A stretch of DNA of 64,000 nucleotides from Mycolicibacter heraklionensis (GTDB lineage Bacteria; Actinomycetota; Actinomycetes; Mycobacteriales; Mycobacteriaceae): assembly GCF_019645815.1 (NCBI RefSeq), contig NZ_CP080997.1, positions 1,302,001-1,366,000 on the forward strand, given 5' to 3'. The position numbers were made by a program, and so were the translations under genes. A model generated the notes under the pieces. The model worked only from the letters and a program-made list of their open reading frames with translations, had not been told where the DNA came from and ran no database searches. Shown piece after piece: positions 10,066 through 19,988 of the stretch; the stretch's first letter is position 1, and each line of letters opens with the position of its first letter.

Positions 10066-10782
10066 TCAGCCCAGCAGGAACGGCAGCCGCTGCGCCATTC
10101 CCGGTAGTGCAGCTGAGGCGGTAGTGCGCAGGAACACCGTGGCCCGCTCCGACAGCGGCGTCGGCTCCGGATTCACCTGGATGACGGTCTTGCCCAGCTC
10201 GAGCGCCCGTTCGGGCAGGCTGGCCGCCGGATAGACCACCCCGGACGTGCCGACCACGATCAGCGCATCGGCGGCGTCAATTGCCTCGACCGCTGCGTTC
10301 CACGGCTCGTCGGGCAACTGTTCGCCGAACCAGACCACGTCCGGGCGGATCAAGCCGCCACACTCGCACTGCGGCGGCATTATTTCGAGGACGGGCTCTG
10401 CCAGCTCTGGAAGCTGCGTGTCGTGCGGTTGATCGCAGTCCGAGCAGCGGAAGGTGAACATCCGGCCGTGCAGATGGTGAACGGTGGAGCTGCCGCCGCG
10501 CTCGTGCAGATTGTCGACGTTCTGGGTGATGACCTGAACGTCGTCGACGTGCTGTTCCCAGTCCGCGATCGCGGTATGGCCCAGGTTCGGCTCATAGCGG
10601 CGGGCCAGCTGACAGCGCCACACATACCAGCCCCAGACCAGTTCTGGCTGCCGGTTCCAGCCATCGATGCTCGACACCTCGTAGGGGTCGTATTGCGACC
10701 AGAGCCCCTTCTCGTCATCGCGGAAGGTCGGTATCCCGCTCTCCGCCGAGATCCCTGCGCCACTGAACACCACCACCCGCAC
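10066..10782 (-). CDS. cobB: NAD-dependent protein deacylase, sirtuin
   Basis: A 238-residue SIR2 enzyme. [18 protein letters not shown] is the NAD site, [12 protein letters not shown] the nicotinamide pocket, and His in HLHGRMF the catalytic base. Two cysteine pairs (CSDC and CEC) should hold structural zinc. A Tyr-x2-Arg motif (YVWR) matches the acyl-binding pair of desuccinylase-type sirtuins, so succinyl or malonyl removal is plausible besides deacetylation. The GTG start at 10782 is divergent from the GntR gene with a 28-bp gap, the same pairing as Rv1151c/Rv1152. Confidence 0.92.
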   Translation of the reverse strand: MRVVVFSGAGISAESGIPTFRDDEKGLWSQYDPYEVSSIDGWNRQPELVWGWYVWRCQLARRYEPNLGHTAIADWEQHVDDVQVITQNVDNLHERGGSSTVHHLHGRMFTFRCSDCDQPHDTQLPELAEPVLEIMPPQCECGGLIRPDVVWFGEQLPDEPWNAAVEAIDAADALIVVGTSGVVYPAASLPERALELGKTVIQVNPEPTPLSERATVFLRTTASAALPGMAQRLPFLLG

Positions 10783-10810
10783 GCCACCAACATAGCGGGA
10801 TACTGGCCGA

Positions 10811-11194
10811 ATGAACTTCTCCGACCTGCTGAAAACCGACGTGCATCAAGACGTGCCGCTGTTCGAGCAGATCAGAGTGGCCTTGATCGAGGCGGTCCGG
10901 GCCGGGTCACTCCCCGCGGGAACCCGGCTGCCGACGGTGCGCGACCTTGCCAATCAGCTTGGCCTGGCGGTGAACACCGTCGCGCGGGCCTACCGCGAAC
11001 TGGAGGCCGGCGGCGTCGTCGAAACCCGGGGACGTTTCGGCACCTTCGTGGCCAGCAGCGACCCGGCTGACGCCGTCATGACGCAGGCCGCAGGCGCTTT
11101 CGCCGCCGCAGCCCGCGCGGTCGGGCTGGGCAAGGCCGATGCGCTGCGCTACCTCGACGCGGCCTTCGACAGCGCCGGGAGCGGTGTATCTTAG
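10811..11194 (+). CDS. GntR-family regulator, short YtrA-like form
   Basis: A 127-residue regulator. The N-terminal winged helix ([17 protein letters not shown] through [22 protein letters not shown] to GRFGTFV) takes about residues 18-80, and a short helical tail replaces the long effector domain, as in the YtrA subfamily. It is divergent from cobB. Its TAG stop overlaps the TAA of the converging methyltransferase gene in the four bases TTAG. Confidence 0.88.
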   Translation: MNFSDLLKTDVHQDVPLFEQIRVALIEAVRAGSLPAGTRLPTVRDLANQLGLAVNTVARAYRELEAGGVVETRGRFGTFVASSDPADAVMTQAAGAFAAAARAVGLGKADALRYLDAAFDSAGSGVS

Positions 11195-12012
11195 CCGAAC
11201 TCCAGCAGGGTCAGGGACGGGCGGACCGGATCCAGGAAGCGCAGTCGGTAGGCGCTCGAGAGCAGCGTGTTGAACAGCCACCCGCGGCCGGCCGGTAGCT
11301 GCAGGTCACGGACGGCCCGGATGCCTGGCACGGTATTCACCAGATCGGCGGCGGCGTTCACCGACAGGTTGAACGGCATCGGCGGAACCCTGTAGCGCAG
11401 CGACGTCCGAATCCCGCGGCGCATCAGCATGGCCAGCACGGGAGGCGGCACGTCGAAGAGCAGCCGACCGCCGGGGAAACGGCGGGCGCACTCGGCGATC
11501 AGTCCCAGCGACTGCTCGGGCTGCAGGTACATCAGCAGGCCCTCCGCGCTGACGAACACGCCCTTGTCCGGGTCGACCTGGTCCATCCAGCTGTAGTCCA
11601 GCGCGGACTGGGCGCAGACCGAAACCTGCGGCGACGCTGGCAGCAGCCGGGTGCGGATGTCGATGATCGGCGGCAGATCGACCGTGAGCCAGCGGAACGC
11701 GGTGTCGGAAACGCTCGCACTCACCCGCCAGAAGCTGGTCTGCAAGCCCTCGGCCAGAGCCACCACGGTGCCCGACGGGTGCTGGCGCAGAAACTGCCGG
11801 GTCTGGTCGTCGAAGGCCAGGGCGCGCAGGGCGATGTCCTGGCGGGTGGGCCCGAACTTCGCGAAATCGAAGTCGATCGAATCGACGAGGCTGATCGCCA
11901 TCGGGTCGTCGATGATTCCGTCGGAACGGCGGGCTTCGGTCGCCCGAGCGTTCAAGGTCAGCAACGCGGTTTCGGAGACCCCGGTCAGGGTGACTTTTTG
12001 TGCCTGGCTCAC
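11191..12012 (-). CDS. SAM methyltransferase of the leucine carboxyl methyltransferase-like family (Rv1153c-type)
   Basis: A 273-residue protein that begins with the [17 protein letters not shown] segment typical of mycobacterial LCM-like putative O-methyltransferases. [14 protein letters not shown] is the atypical motif I, followed by [11 protein letters not shown], a conserved loop of this family. Position between the GntR and DUF1697 genes matches Rv1153c (omt). Substrate unknown. GTG start at 12012. Confidence 0.85.
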   Translation of the reverse strand: MSQAQKVTLTGVSETALLTLNARATEARRSDGIIDDPMAISLVDSIDFDFAKFGPTRQDIALRALAFDDQTRQFLRQHPSGTVVALAEGLQTSFWRVSASVSDTAFRWLTVDLPPIIDIRTRLLPASPQVSVCAQSALDYSWMDQVDPDKGVFVSAEGLLMYLQPEQSLGLIAECARRFPGGRLLFDVPPPVLAMLMRRGIRTSLRYRVPPMPFNLSVNAAADLVNTVPGIRAVRDLQLPAGRGWLFNTLLSSAYRLRFLDPVRPSLTLLEFG

Positions 12013-12021
12013 CTGTGCGAC

Positions 12022-12060
12022 CTTACCGGTGGGCGGCGGCCTTACCGGTGGGCGGCGGCG

Positions 12061-12078
<18 letters not shown>
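12022..12078. repeat. Three tandem 19-bp copies at a gene end
   Basis: The unit CTTACCGGTGGGCGGCGGC occurs at 12022-12040 and 12041-12059, and with one change at 12060-12078. The third copy contains the TAA stop and the last codons (AAAHR) of the DUF1697 gene. The other two are extra copies of that gene end placed in the gap before the methyltransferase start. Confidence 0.85.
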
Positions 12079-13107
<1,029 letters not shown>

Positions 13108-13152
13108 GCATCTCCCACCCGGTACGCCGTGCGCTGAGCTAGGCTCCCGGGT

Positions 13153-13326
13153 ATGCCCGAATCAGATTCCGCCGCAGACGAGAACAAGCGCAAGTTCCGG
13201 GAGGCGCTGGAACGTAAGAACGCGAAGTCGGCGGGCGGCTCTGACCACAAGGACGCCGGCGCCAAGCAGTCGCGGTCGCACGGACCGGTGGAGAGCCGCC
13301 GGGAGTTCCGCCGCAAGAGCGGTTAG
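13153..13326 (+). CDS. DUF5302 small basic protein
   Basis: A 57-residue ORF starting MPESDSAADENKRKFREALE and ending REFRRKSG. The KRKFREALERK core and the RRKSG end are the hallmarks of the actinobacterial DUF5302 family. It is charged and probably disordered; function unknown. Its TAG (13324-13326) abuts the TAG of the converging DUF732 gene, giving TAGCTA. Confidence 0.8.
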   Translation: MPESDSAADENKRKFREALERKNAKSAGGSDHKDAGAKQSRSHGPVESRREFRRKSG

Positions 13327-13623
13327 CTACTGCACTGGGCAGGCGTACTTGCGTGCCACGTCCATCACCCGCTGGTTCGCGCCGGGCCCGACGACCCCCT
13401 GCGCCGCGAGTTCCAACCCGATATAGCCCGGAAGTCCGCCTTCGCATGCCTGGTGGGCCAGGCGCCAGGCGGTGTCCGGGTTCAGGTTGAACCCGTTGCG
13501 TTCCAGGCCTTCCATGTAGGTGTCGAATTCCGGGGTGCCCTGGTCCGGTATGGCACCGGCCGTGGCCGCCAGGGCGACAGCGGAAACCGCCGCTGCAATC
13601 AGCGCTGCCGCTACACGTCTCAT
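13327..13623 (-). CDS. DUF732 secreted protein
   Basis: A 98-residue protein with a signal peptide (RR, hydrophobic core about 5-20, cleavage near AGA-IP), followed by a DUF732 domain: GTPEFDTYMEGLERNGF, then two cysteines (HQACEGG, YACPVQ) that likely form a disulfide. Mycobacterial DUF732 proteins are small exported proteins of unknown role. A second member follows narI at 28352. Confidence 0.85.
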   Translation of the reverse strand: MRRVAAALIAAAVSAVALAATAGAIPDQGTPEFDTYMEGLERNGFNLNPDTAWRLAHQACEGGLPGYIGLELAAQGVVGPGANQRVMDVARKYACPVQ

Positions 13624-13799
13624 GTACGTCTCCTGAAGGTATGTCTGCGGGTGAGCTGGCTACACCGTCGCACAAATCGTGACACTTTTGTAACGAAGAG
13701 TTCACGAAAGATTAGACTGTTATGGCGGCGGCTGCGTCGCGCCGACACAGGCTAGCCGATGCAGGTAGGAAGGGTATTCGGAGTGATCAGAGGGGTGCG
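13624..13799. other. Left edge of low-GC insert; promoter-like sequence
   Basis: This gap marks where base composition drops. TTGTAA (13688-13693) and TAGACT (13713-13718) are 19 bp apart, a possible promoter for the rightward gene at 13800. I see no repeat, tRNA or integrase that would define an attachment site. Confidence 0.35.
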
Positions 13800-14384
13800 T
13801 TGAAACAATCACAGTCGGATCGCTTCTTTTTTCTTCTGAACGAAGTCAGGCGGGCGCAACGGAGCTACCAGCAATCGGGACACGCTCGTGTACCTCAGAG
13901 AGCTGCAATCTGTGCGAGGGCCGAGATGTCGGCGTACGCGATCGATGACTGTTGGCAGGCGCATGCAGAGCGACGGTACGAACTGCTCACGGCCGTCGCG
14001 CCCTTATCGAAGAGAATCTTCCGACGCGCCGTTTCTCATGCGATCGCCGAGGAGCGTGATCGAAAAATGCTGAGATGTCTGAACCAGCTCTGTTTTGAAC
14101 CTGGATGGGCTGTGTCGGACGCCCACCCAGATTATTTCGCGACAATTGCCGGCGCTTGGGCTAACTATAGGATGGATGCCATCGACCGGTCTGTCGGTGA
14201 GCCCCGAGCTATTAGCGATCTGCGGCGCAGGGAAGCGCGGTATCGATCGCTCGCCAATCTATCTGCTTGCTACCTCGTAATGCGCGCCGGCGAGGGTTGC
14301 CCAAATGACGGTGTCATCTTGGAGATAGCAAACGCCGCCTTAGCGTATCCGCCGGCCCCCGCTTCGAACCGTGCCGCAGGCTGA
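13800..14384 (+). CDS. Hypothetical protein in low-GC insert
   Basis: A 194-residue protein of no recognised family. It is helical and basic with many Arg and Tyr (for example ERRYELLTAVAPLSKRIFRRA) and no membrane segment or signal. The TTG start at 13800 follows AGAGGGG; the frame is open upstream to 13722, so a longer form is possible. It overlaps the next gene by 14 bp, suggesting a two-gene operon. Codon use is visibly less GC-rich than in the flanking backbone, consistent with transfer. Confidence 0.6.
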   Translation: MKQSQSDRFFFLLNEVRRAQRSYQQSGHARVPQRAAICARAEMSAYAIDDCWQAHAERRYELLTAVAPLSKRIFRRAVSHAIAEERDRKMLRCLNQLCFEPGWAVSDAHPDYFATIAGAWANYRMDAIDRSVGEPRAISDLRRREARYRSLANLSACYLVMRAGEGCPNDGVILEIANAALAYPPAPASNRAAG

Positions 14385-14913
14385 TCAGGTGCCCACTTCG
14401 GCTGTTGCGGCGACAGGGAGAGAAGCGGCAACAGTAGCCGAGGAGCCGAGCCGCAGGTCCAAGGTCGCAGCTTGGATGATGAAGACGATGCTTGTTACAT
14501 GCGGTTTATTGTCATTTGCGTGGGTACTCGGCATCGGAATCACTGCCGTTTTCCCGGCGGCAATGCCGGAAGCGTTTCGTGATATTTGCAGTTCGCAAAC
14601 AGAATCATCCCTTGAGTTCGCCGAGGGCGAAGGTATCGATCAGGCGGAGCAGAATGGTCGACCCCGGACGCCAATACGCTCGGTTAAAATGACTGAGACA
14701 TGTCAGCCGCCGGTGGTTCCCGGCAATTACGTACTTGCGGCAACTATCCTTACATTGTTTTTCTTCATGGCAATAGTGGTTCCGATAGTCGGGCCCATCG
14801 TTATCAAGACGCCGTGGGGTGAGTACCGAGGCGCTAGGCCGATGACTAGTCCACTCGTTGCGCAAACAGCTAATGCTGCAGATGCCGGCGTATTGGAATA
14901 TGACGCAGAGTGA
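14371..14913 (+). CDS. Two-helix membrane protein in low-GC insert
   Basis: A 180-residue protein with a cytoplasmic-looking Ser/Ala-rich start, a first membrane segment (about 38-62, MLVTCGLLSFAWVLGIGITA), an acidic loop with two cysteines (about 63-118), a second membrane segment (about 120-147, rich in Phe/Ile/Val) and a polar tail ending EYDAE. The GTG start at 14371 lies within the end of the preceding gene. No family recognised; a membrane-anchored partner of the protein at 13800 is possible. Confidence 0.6.
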   Translation: MPQADQVPTSAVAATGREAATVAEEPSRRSKVAAWMMKTMLVTCGLLSFAWVLGIGITAVFPAAMPEAFRDICSSQTESSLEFAEGEGIDQAEQNGRPRTPIRSVKMTETCQPPVVPGNYVLAATILTLFFFMAIVVPIVGPIVIKTPWGEYRGARPMTSPLVAQTANAADAGVLEYDAE

Positions 14914-14917
14914 GCCG

Positions 14918-15280
14918 CTAGACTTGAGCGAGTGTCCTCAGCTTCCTCTGCAGGGCCTCGACTGTCTTGGTTGCACTTTCATCCATCAATTTCCAGTCGC
15001 TGGAAGTAAATACAGCCCCGGCCTCACGTTGATCATTAAATTCGCGCATAAGCTCGATGCTGCGTCGAAACGCTGCGAGCCAACGAGTTAGGGCTTTTCG
15101 TCCTTCGGAAGTTCGAAGCATCTCCGCTGCTTTGTGGGGCAGGTTAGGGAAGTCGGGCAAGTCGGGCAAGTCTGTCGTTGCCATTCCGAAATTCACGAGC
15201 TGGTCTATGAGCTGCCATGTTCGAACGTACCGTTCCTCGTGACGTGCTACGTCATTCGGGGATAAGGTTGGTGATGTCAT
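14918..15280 (-). CDS. Hypothetical helical protein in low-GC insert
   Basis: A 120-residue soluble protein of no recognised family. It contains a short DLPDLPDFPNLP repeat (about 38-49) and otherwise long charged helices (EGRKALTRWLAAFRRSIELM). GGAGGAG lies 6-7 bp before the ATG at 15280, a strong start. It converges on the membrane-protein gene at 14371 with a 4-bp gap. The three genes share low GC and probably arrived together. Confidence 0.6.
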   Translation of the reverse strand: MTSPTLSPNDVARHEERYVRTWQLIDQLVNFGMATTDLPDLPDFPNLPHKAAEMLRTSEGRKALTRWLAAFRRSIELMREFNDQREAGAVFTSSDWKLMDESATKTVEALQRKLRTLAQV

Positions 15281-15389
15281 ACCTATCTCCTCCGGTGAGC
15301 CGGTCGTCGGTAACCAATCCGTGCCCGCTGCGGGTGAAGGACCGCGCCGCATCCTGACTCTGGCGCCATGCTTGGGAACTGTACGGCAT
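15252..15389 (-). CDS. Possible 45-residue ORF overlapping the next gene
   Basis: ATG 15389 is preceded by AAGGGGA at suitable spacing. The 45-residue product begins MPYSSQAWRQSQDAARSF and its 3' end overlaps the start of the 14918-15280 gene in another frame. That arrangement would allow coupled translation. There is no homologue I recognise, so it may be a leader peptide or chance. Confidence 0.3.
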   Translation of the reverse strand: MPYSSQAWRQSQDAARSFTRSGHGLVTDDRLTGGDRYDITNLIPE

Positions 15390-15728
15390 AAGGTCCCCTT
15401 GGGCTTCGATCGTAGGGCCGCGTAATCGACTGCGTGACTGTTTCACTGATCCCTCGGTTCAGTTACTTCGCAAGGCTATCTGTGTAGGCTGAACATCGCT
15501 ACCATCGTCGCATCCCTGCGAACCGTGCATACCGCGACACGCTGGGAATTCATGGCTTGACCATTGGTGCGCACGGTCCATTATGTCGTTGCCTGCAAGG
15601 CCCCGAAGCCCGTTGGTAACGCAGTTGCTGAGCCACCGACCGTCAACGTTGAAGGGGATACGGTATCCCTCGGAAGTACTTCCAGCGCTGCGCCTCCGTG
15701 TCGCCGTCGTCGTGCCTAGACTGGCGGG
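15390..15728. other. Non-coding stretch at right edge of low-GC insert
   Basis: About 340 bp without a supported gene. A leftward open frame runs through it but continues antisense across the HhH gene, and its end resembles no family. No repeat, terminator or tRNA seen. Confidence 0.4.
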
Positions 15729-16328
15729 GTGCCGAAGCTGCAGCTGGTAGGGGACCCGCCTGCGGATGAGTTGCTGAGCGCCGACCCGTTCGCGCTGCTG
15801 GTCGGAATGCTGCTCGATCAGCAGATTCCGATGGAGGTCGCGTTCGCCGGCCCGAAGAAGCTCGCTGACCGGATGGGCAGTCTGGACCCGCACGACATCG
15901 CCGCGCGCGATCCGGACGAATTCGCCGCGTTGTTCGCTGAAAAGCCTGCGGTGCACCGGTTTCCGGGTTCGATGGCGGGCCGTGTCCAAGCGCTGGCCAA
16001 AGCGGTGGTCGATCGGTATGGCGGCGACACGACCGCCTTGTGGACGGTCGGCGAGCCCGATGGCGCCGAGGTGTTGAAGCGCCTCAAGGCACTGCCCGGC
16101 TACGGCGAGCAGAAGGCCCGGATCTTTCTGGCCCTGCTCGGCAAGCAATACGGTGTCACCCCGTCGGGATGGCGGGAGGCTGCCGGGGCATACGGTGAGC
16201 CCGGAACACATCTGTCGATCGCCGACGTCGTGGATGCGTCGTCGCTGCAGCAGGTGCGGTCCACGAAGAAGGCCCAGAAATTGGCTGCGAAGCAGGCCGG
16301 AGAGAGTAAGGGAAAGGCGACGACGTGA
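15729..16328 (+). CDS. HhH-GPD-type DNA repair-like protein (Rv1156-type)
   Basis: A 199-residue protein. The front half has the helical MLLDQQIPMEVAFAGPKKL segment, and LKALPGYGEQKARIFLALLG (about 117-136) is the helix-hairpin-helix of base-excision glycosylases. The catalytic Lys/Asp pair is not obvious, so glycosylase activity is uncertain. The Lys/Ala-rich tail may bind DNA. The GTG start at 15729 is followed by a GTGA overlap with the DUF1059 gene. Confidence 0.85.
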   Translation: MPKLQLVGDPPADELLSADPFALLVGMLLDQQIPMEVAFAGPKKLADRMGSLDPHDIAARDPDEFAALFAEKPAVHRFPGSMAGRVQALAKAVVDRYGGDTTALWTVGEPDGAEVLKRLKALPGYGEQKARIFLALLGKQYGVTPSGWREAAGAYGEPGTHLSIADVVDASSLQQVRSTKKAQKLAAKQAGESKGKATT

Positions 16329-16471
16329 AAACTCACCTGAACTGTCCGTGTGGCGAGGCGATGACCGGCACGGACGAGGACAACCTCGTCGAGGTGGTGC
16401 AGAAGCACCTCGCCGATGTGCACCCCGGCATGGAGTACGACCGGGACGCGATCTTGTTCATGGCCTACTGA
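16325..16471 (+). CDS. DUF1059 small protein
   Basis: A 48-residue protein starting MKTHLNCPCGEAMTG and containing NLVEVVQKHLADVHPGM, the whole DUF1059 domain. Cys-x-Cys and two His suggest metal binding. GTG 16325 overlaps the upstream TGA (GTGA), and its own stop overlaps the converging DUF4349 gene by 7 bp. Function unknown. Confidence 0.8.
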   Translation: MKTHLNCPCGEAMTGTDEDNLVEVVQKHLADVHPGMEYDRDAILFMAY

Positions 16472-17298
16472 CGCGGCCGTCGGGCCCTGCGGCGCAGGAC
16501 CATCACGACGGCGGCGATCGCCACGATCACCGGCAGCCAGGGCAGTAGGAATCCCGTGACCGAGATCAGGCCGTGGGTGAACGACAGCAGTGCGTGCCAG
16601 CCGTGGCGAACCGACGTGACGAATCCGGGCGCGGTCGACTCGAACTCCGACGCCAGCGAAACGGTGAGCGTCGCGTAGTTGATCTGGTCGCCGAGCTGGG
16701 TGCGCTGCGCCCGCAGGCTGTCGAGGTCGGCCTGCCGCGACGTCAGCTCCTTCTCGGCCTCCAGCAGATCGGCCGTGGTGGAGGCTGACTTCATCAGTGC
16801 GGTCAACCGGTCCACCGACGCCTGCAACGCGGCGACCCGCGCATCGAGGTCGACACGCTGTCCGGTGACGTCGTCGTGCCTCAAGGCGATCGACGAGACA
16901 TCTCCCAGTTGCTTTGCGTCGTCGAGGAATGCATCGACCTTTGCGGACGGGATGCGCACGGTCAGCCCGGCGGTGTGGGACTGACCCGGTGCCGTGCTTT
17001 CGGTGCGATCATCTACGCTGCCGCCGAGTCCGGTGGCCAGGTCGATGAGTCGGTCCACCGCTACGCCGACGTCGGTCACCGCGATATTGAGGCTGCCGGT
17101 GGTCACGACGTCCCGCTGCACGTCCTTGTGCAGCGGCTGATTCGGCGGGCTCATGGGTGCGGGCGCGGAAACAGCGGCATCCGACGGCGCCCGTTCCGGT
17201 GACGGCCGTTCCCCGGCGCAACCGCTGATCGCGAGGACCAACACGGCAGCCAAGCCGATCAACAGCGTCCAAGGTGCCGACTTGCGGGGGACGGTCAT
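16465..17298 (-). CDS. DUF4349 lipoprotein
   Basis: A 277-residue protein. The N-terminus has a lipoprotein signal with lipobox LAISGC (Cys near 27). The DUF4349 domain begins at RDVVTTGSLNIAVTDV and continues through TVRIPSAKVDAFLDDAKQLGDV, then a coiled coil (about 150-200, LLEAEKELTSRQADLDSLRAQ), and a C-terminal membrane segment with an Arg-rich tail. The protein is thus anchored at both ends. It starts 5 bp after the Ala/Pro-rich gene, so the two form an operon. Family role unknown, envelope-associated. Confidence 0.88.
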   Translation of the reverse strand: MTVPRKSAPWTLLIGLAAVLVLAISGCAGERPSPERAPSDAAVSAPAPMSPPNQPLHKDVQRDVVTTGSLNIAVTDVGVAVDRLIDLATGLGGSVDDRTESTAPGQSHTAGLTVRIPSAKVDAFLDDAKQLGDVSSIALRHDDVTGQRVDLDARVAALQASVDRLTALMKSASTTADLLEAEKELTSRQADLDSLRAQRTQLGDQINYATLTVSLASEFESTAPGFVTSVRHGWHALLSFTHGLISVTGFLLPWLPVIVAIAAVVMVLRRRARRPRQ

Positions 17299-17303
17299 GG
17301 CCG

Positions 17304-18308
17304 TCAGGGCACCACGGTCGACCCGATGGTCGGCAGGAAGTTGCACTGGTGGTCCTTGGTGCTGACCTGACCGAAGATCGTCGACATGATGCTGCCCGAG
17401 CCCGTGTCGACGATCGCGGTCAGCGTCGTCGGCCCCTCGGGGTTGATGTCGGTGCGCGGCTGCAGGGTGGCGCTGCCGGACTTGCCGGTGGTCAGGTTCA
17501 CCCACGTGACGTTCAGCGGCAGCTTCTGCGTCTCGGCCGGGCCAGGGGTCCCCATGGCGGTGAACACGTAGGCGGTCTGACCGGGCTTGGGTCCGGGGGT
17601 CGGAATCGTGGCCGGGCCGGCCACCGACAGTGCGGTGGCGATGACGTTGCCGCCGTCGGCCTGGCAGTTCTGGCCGATGGACGGGTACATGAAGTCCTGG
17701 GTCGGCGGGGCGTCCGGACCGAATCCGGGATTCGCCGCCGGGGCGGCGTCGGGCGCCGGCGCCACGAACGCGGCTTCGGGGGCTGCCGGGGCCGCGTCGG
17801 GGAGAGCCTCGGCGGGCGCGGGCAGGGCTTCGGGCGCATTCGGTGCGGCCTGGGGGGCCGGGCCCACCGACTTGGCCGGGTCGATGCCGCTGGGCAGGTG
17901 GGCCACCATTCCGGGTTCCGAGCCGGCCGTCGGTACGTGATTGCTCGGCAGCGCCTCGGGCGGCGACTGCACGAACTGCGCCACCGAGTCGGCCACCTGC
18001 CGGGAGCTGGCGGGCGTGTTGGAGTTTCCGGTGAATGCGGCGGCCGCGGCCATCAGCAGCGAGGTCGCCCCGGCGGGGTCGGCGGCAGCCTGCTGGATCA
18101 CCGGGCTCAACTGCTCGATGGCGGGCAGCCCGGGAAATCCCGCGGTGGGCAGCGGCAGTGCCGGCATGGCCGGGTCGGCCATGGCCACCCCGCCGACGGC
18201 GCCGAAGACCAGCAGGGCCGATGATCCGGCGGCGACGGCCGCCTTGGCGGCGGTGGCCCGCTGCGTCTTGAAATGCGTCGTGGCGAACAGCGTCTGGAGG
18301 CGCGACAT
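17304..18308 (-). CDS. Ala/Pro-rich exported protein (Rv1157c-like)
   Basis: A 334-residue secreted protein. The N-terminus (MSRLQTLFATTHFKTQRATA) leads into a hydrophobic signal with AMA-DP as the likely cleavage. A Pro/Ala-rich disordered middle (about 120-205) is followed by a folded C-terminal domain with two cysteines (IGQNCQADGG, KDHQCNFLP). GGGGAAG precedes ATG 18308; the longer frame to 18374 has no such site. It corresponds in position and composition to Rv1157c. Function unknown. Confidence 0.8.
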   Translation of the reverse strand: MSRLQTLFATTHFKTQRATAAKAAVAAGSSALLVFGAVGGVAMADPAMPALPLPTAGFPGLPAIEQLSPVIQQAAADPAGATSLLMAAAAAFTGNSNTPASSRQVADSVAQFVQSPPEALPSNHVPTAGSEPGMVAHLPSGIDPAKSVGPAPQAAPNAPEALPAPAEALPDAAPAAPEAAFVAPAPDAAPAANPGFGPDAPPTQDFMYPSIGQNCQADGGNVIATALSVAGPATIPTPGPKPGQTAYVFTAMGTPGPAETQKLPLNVTWVNLTTGKSGSATLQPRTDINPEGPTTLTAIVDTGSGSIMSTIFGQVSTKDHQCNFLPTIGSTVVP

Positions 18309-18392
18309 GACTTCCCCAATCGTCGGCGGTGGCTTCCTGAAAACCGAAGCTAGCCTGTTGCTGGTGAGGCTCAAGTGACACGTGTGTCATTT

Positions 18393-19685
18393 ATGGAACC
18401 GTTACGGACCCGAACCGCGACGGTGATCTGGCGGCCGTTCGCTAAAGTCGTGCCGGTAGACACCACCTTGAACACCGGGGCCACCCCGCCTGCGCGTTCG
18501 CTGACGACTCGCCTGACCGCGTGGGCCCCATTGCTGCTGGCGATCAGCATCGCGGCGCGACTCGCCTGGACCTACCTCACCCCGCACGGTGCCAACTTCG
18601 TCGACCTGCACGTCTACATCAGTGGCGCGGCCGCGCTGGCCCAGCCCGGCGCGCTGTATGACTACGTCTACGCCGACCAGACCCCGGACTTCCCGCTGCC
18701 GTTCACCTACCCGCCGTTCGCGGCGGTGGTGTTCTACCCGCTGCATTTCCTGCCGTTCGGGCTGGTCGCCTTCGGATGGCAGATCGGGACGATGGCCGCA
18801 CTGTACGGCGTGGTGCGGCTGTGCCAGCGACTCCTCGGGGAATCGGCCACCGCGGGCCGTCAGGTTGCGATGGTGTGGACCGCCGCGGGGATCTGGACCG
18901 AGCCGTTGCGCAGCACCTTCGACTACGGCCAGATCAACGTGATCCTGGTGCTCGCGGTGCTCTATGCGGTCTACAGCCGGCGGTGGTGGGTGTCGGGGCT
19001 GTTGGTTGGGCTGGCCGCCGGGGTGAAGCTCACCCCGGCGATCGCCGGGGTCTACCTGGCCGGGGCACGGCGCTGGGCCGCTGCGGTGTTCTCGGCGGTC
19101 GTCTTCGCCGGCACCATTGCGGTGTCGGTGTGGGTCACCGGGGACCAGGCTCGCCGCTACTTCACCGAGCTGCTCGGCGACGCCCATCGGGTAGGCCCGA
19201 TCGGAACGTCGTTCAACCAGTCCTGGCGGGGCGGGATCTCCCGCATCCTCGGACACGACGCGGGTTACAGCCCGCCGGTGCTGATCGCGATCGGCGTCAC
19301 TGCGGTGCTGGCGGTGCTGGCCTGGCGGGCGCTGAACAGTGGACCTGGGGCGGACCCGCTGGGGTCGTTGCTGGTGGTCGAGCTGTTCGGGCTGCTGGCC
19401 TCGCCGATCTCCTGGACTCATCACTGGGTGTGGCTGGTGCCGCTGATGATCTGGCTGCTGCACGGGCCCTGCTCGGATCGCCGCGGCGCCCGGGTGCTGG
19501 GCTGGGGCTGGCTGGCCGTGGCCCTCATCGGGGTGCCGTGGCTGCTCAGTTTCTTCCAGCCGACCATCTGGCAGGACGGCCGGCCCTGGTACCTGGCGTG
19601 GGCCGGCCTGGTCTACATCGTCGGCGCGCTGGTGACCCTGGGCTGGATGGCGACCACGCGGGTCAGCTCGCCAGAATCCGGTTGA
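18393..19685 (+). CDS. pimE: Polyprenol-phosphate mannose-dependent alpha-1,2-mannosyltransferase PimE
   Basis: A roughly 430-residue GT-C glycosyltransferase with about 10-12 membrane helices. [11 protein letters not shown] in the first extracytoplasmic loop carries the catalytic Asp known for PimE, and [15 protein letters not shown] is the family's conserved late segment. It adds the fifth mannose in phosphatidylinositol mannoside synthesis on the outer face of the membrane. ATG 18393 gives the expected length; an in-frame GTG lies at 18375. Its end overlaps the converging dehydratase gene by 23 bp. Confidence 0.93.
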   Translation: MEPLRTRTATVIWRPFAKVVPVDTTLNTGATPPARSLTTRLTAWAPLLLAISIAARLAWTYLTPHGANFVDLHVYISGAAALAQPGALYDYVYADQTPDFPLPFTYPPFAAVVFYPLHFLPFGLVAFGWQIGTMAALYGVVRLCQRLLGESATAGRQVAMVWTAAGIWTEPLRSTFDYGQINVILVLAVLYAVYSRRWWVSGLLVGLAAGVKLTPAIAGVYLAGARRWAAAVFSAVVFAGTIAVSVWVTGDQARRYFTELLGDAHRVGPIGTSFNQSWRGGISRILGHDAGYSPPVLIAIGVTAVLAVLAWRALNSGPGADPLGSLLVVELFGLLASPISWTHHWVWLVPLMIWLLHGPCSDRRGARVLGWGWLAVALIGVPWLLSFFQPTIWQDGRPWYLAWAGLVYIVGALVTLGWMATTRVSSPESG

Positions 19686-19947
19686 TCTCGCTGGCCATCC
19701 CCACGTCCTTGTCGGTGATGCCGCCTTCGGAATGCGTCACCAGGGCGAACGTCACCGTGCGCCAGCGGATGTCTATGTCGGGGTGGTGATCGGCCGCTTC
19801 GGCGCGCTCGGCGACCTGTCGCACCGCGTCGATACCCGCCAGAAAAGCCGGGAACTTGACCGAGCGGCGCAACGCCCCGTCGGCCCGCTCCCACCCGTCG
19901 AGTGAGGTCAGCGCGGCGTCGATTTGGTCGTCAGTCAACAAAGCCAT
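19663..19947 (-). CDS. Pterin-4-alpha-carbinolamine dehydratase
   Basis: A 94-residue protein of exactly family length, with the active-site HHPDIDIRW segment and the [17 protein letters not shown] end. It dehydrates 4a-hydroxytetrahydropterin; in mycobacteria the physiological partner is unclear. It matches Rv1159A in position next to pimE. The amidohydrolase gene lies 41 bp upstream on the same strand. Confidence 0.92.
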   Translation of the reverse strand: MALLTDDQIDAALTSLDGWERADGALRRSVKFPAFLAGIDAVRQVAERAEAADHHPDIDIRWRTVTFALVTHSEGGITDKDVGMASEINRILAS

Positions 19948-19988
19948 ACCCGACGGTAGGACGCCGACGGCGTTCCTGCCACAGGGCC

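Noticed and set aside
13624..15728. Prophage or integrative element with integrase and att sites
   Set aside because: No recombinase, tRNA or flanking direct repeat is visible; only low GC and unknown genes support transfer.
15459..16211. Leftward 250-codon frame across the HhH gene and the gap before it
   Set aside because: Most of it is antisense to a conserved gene and the unique end resembles nothing known.
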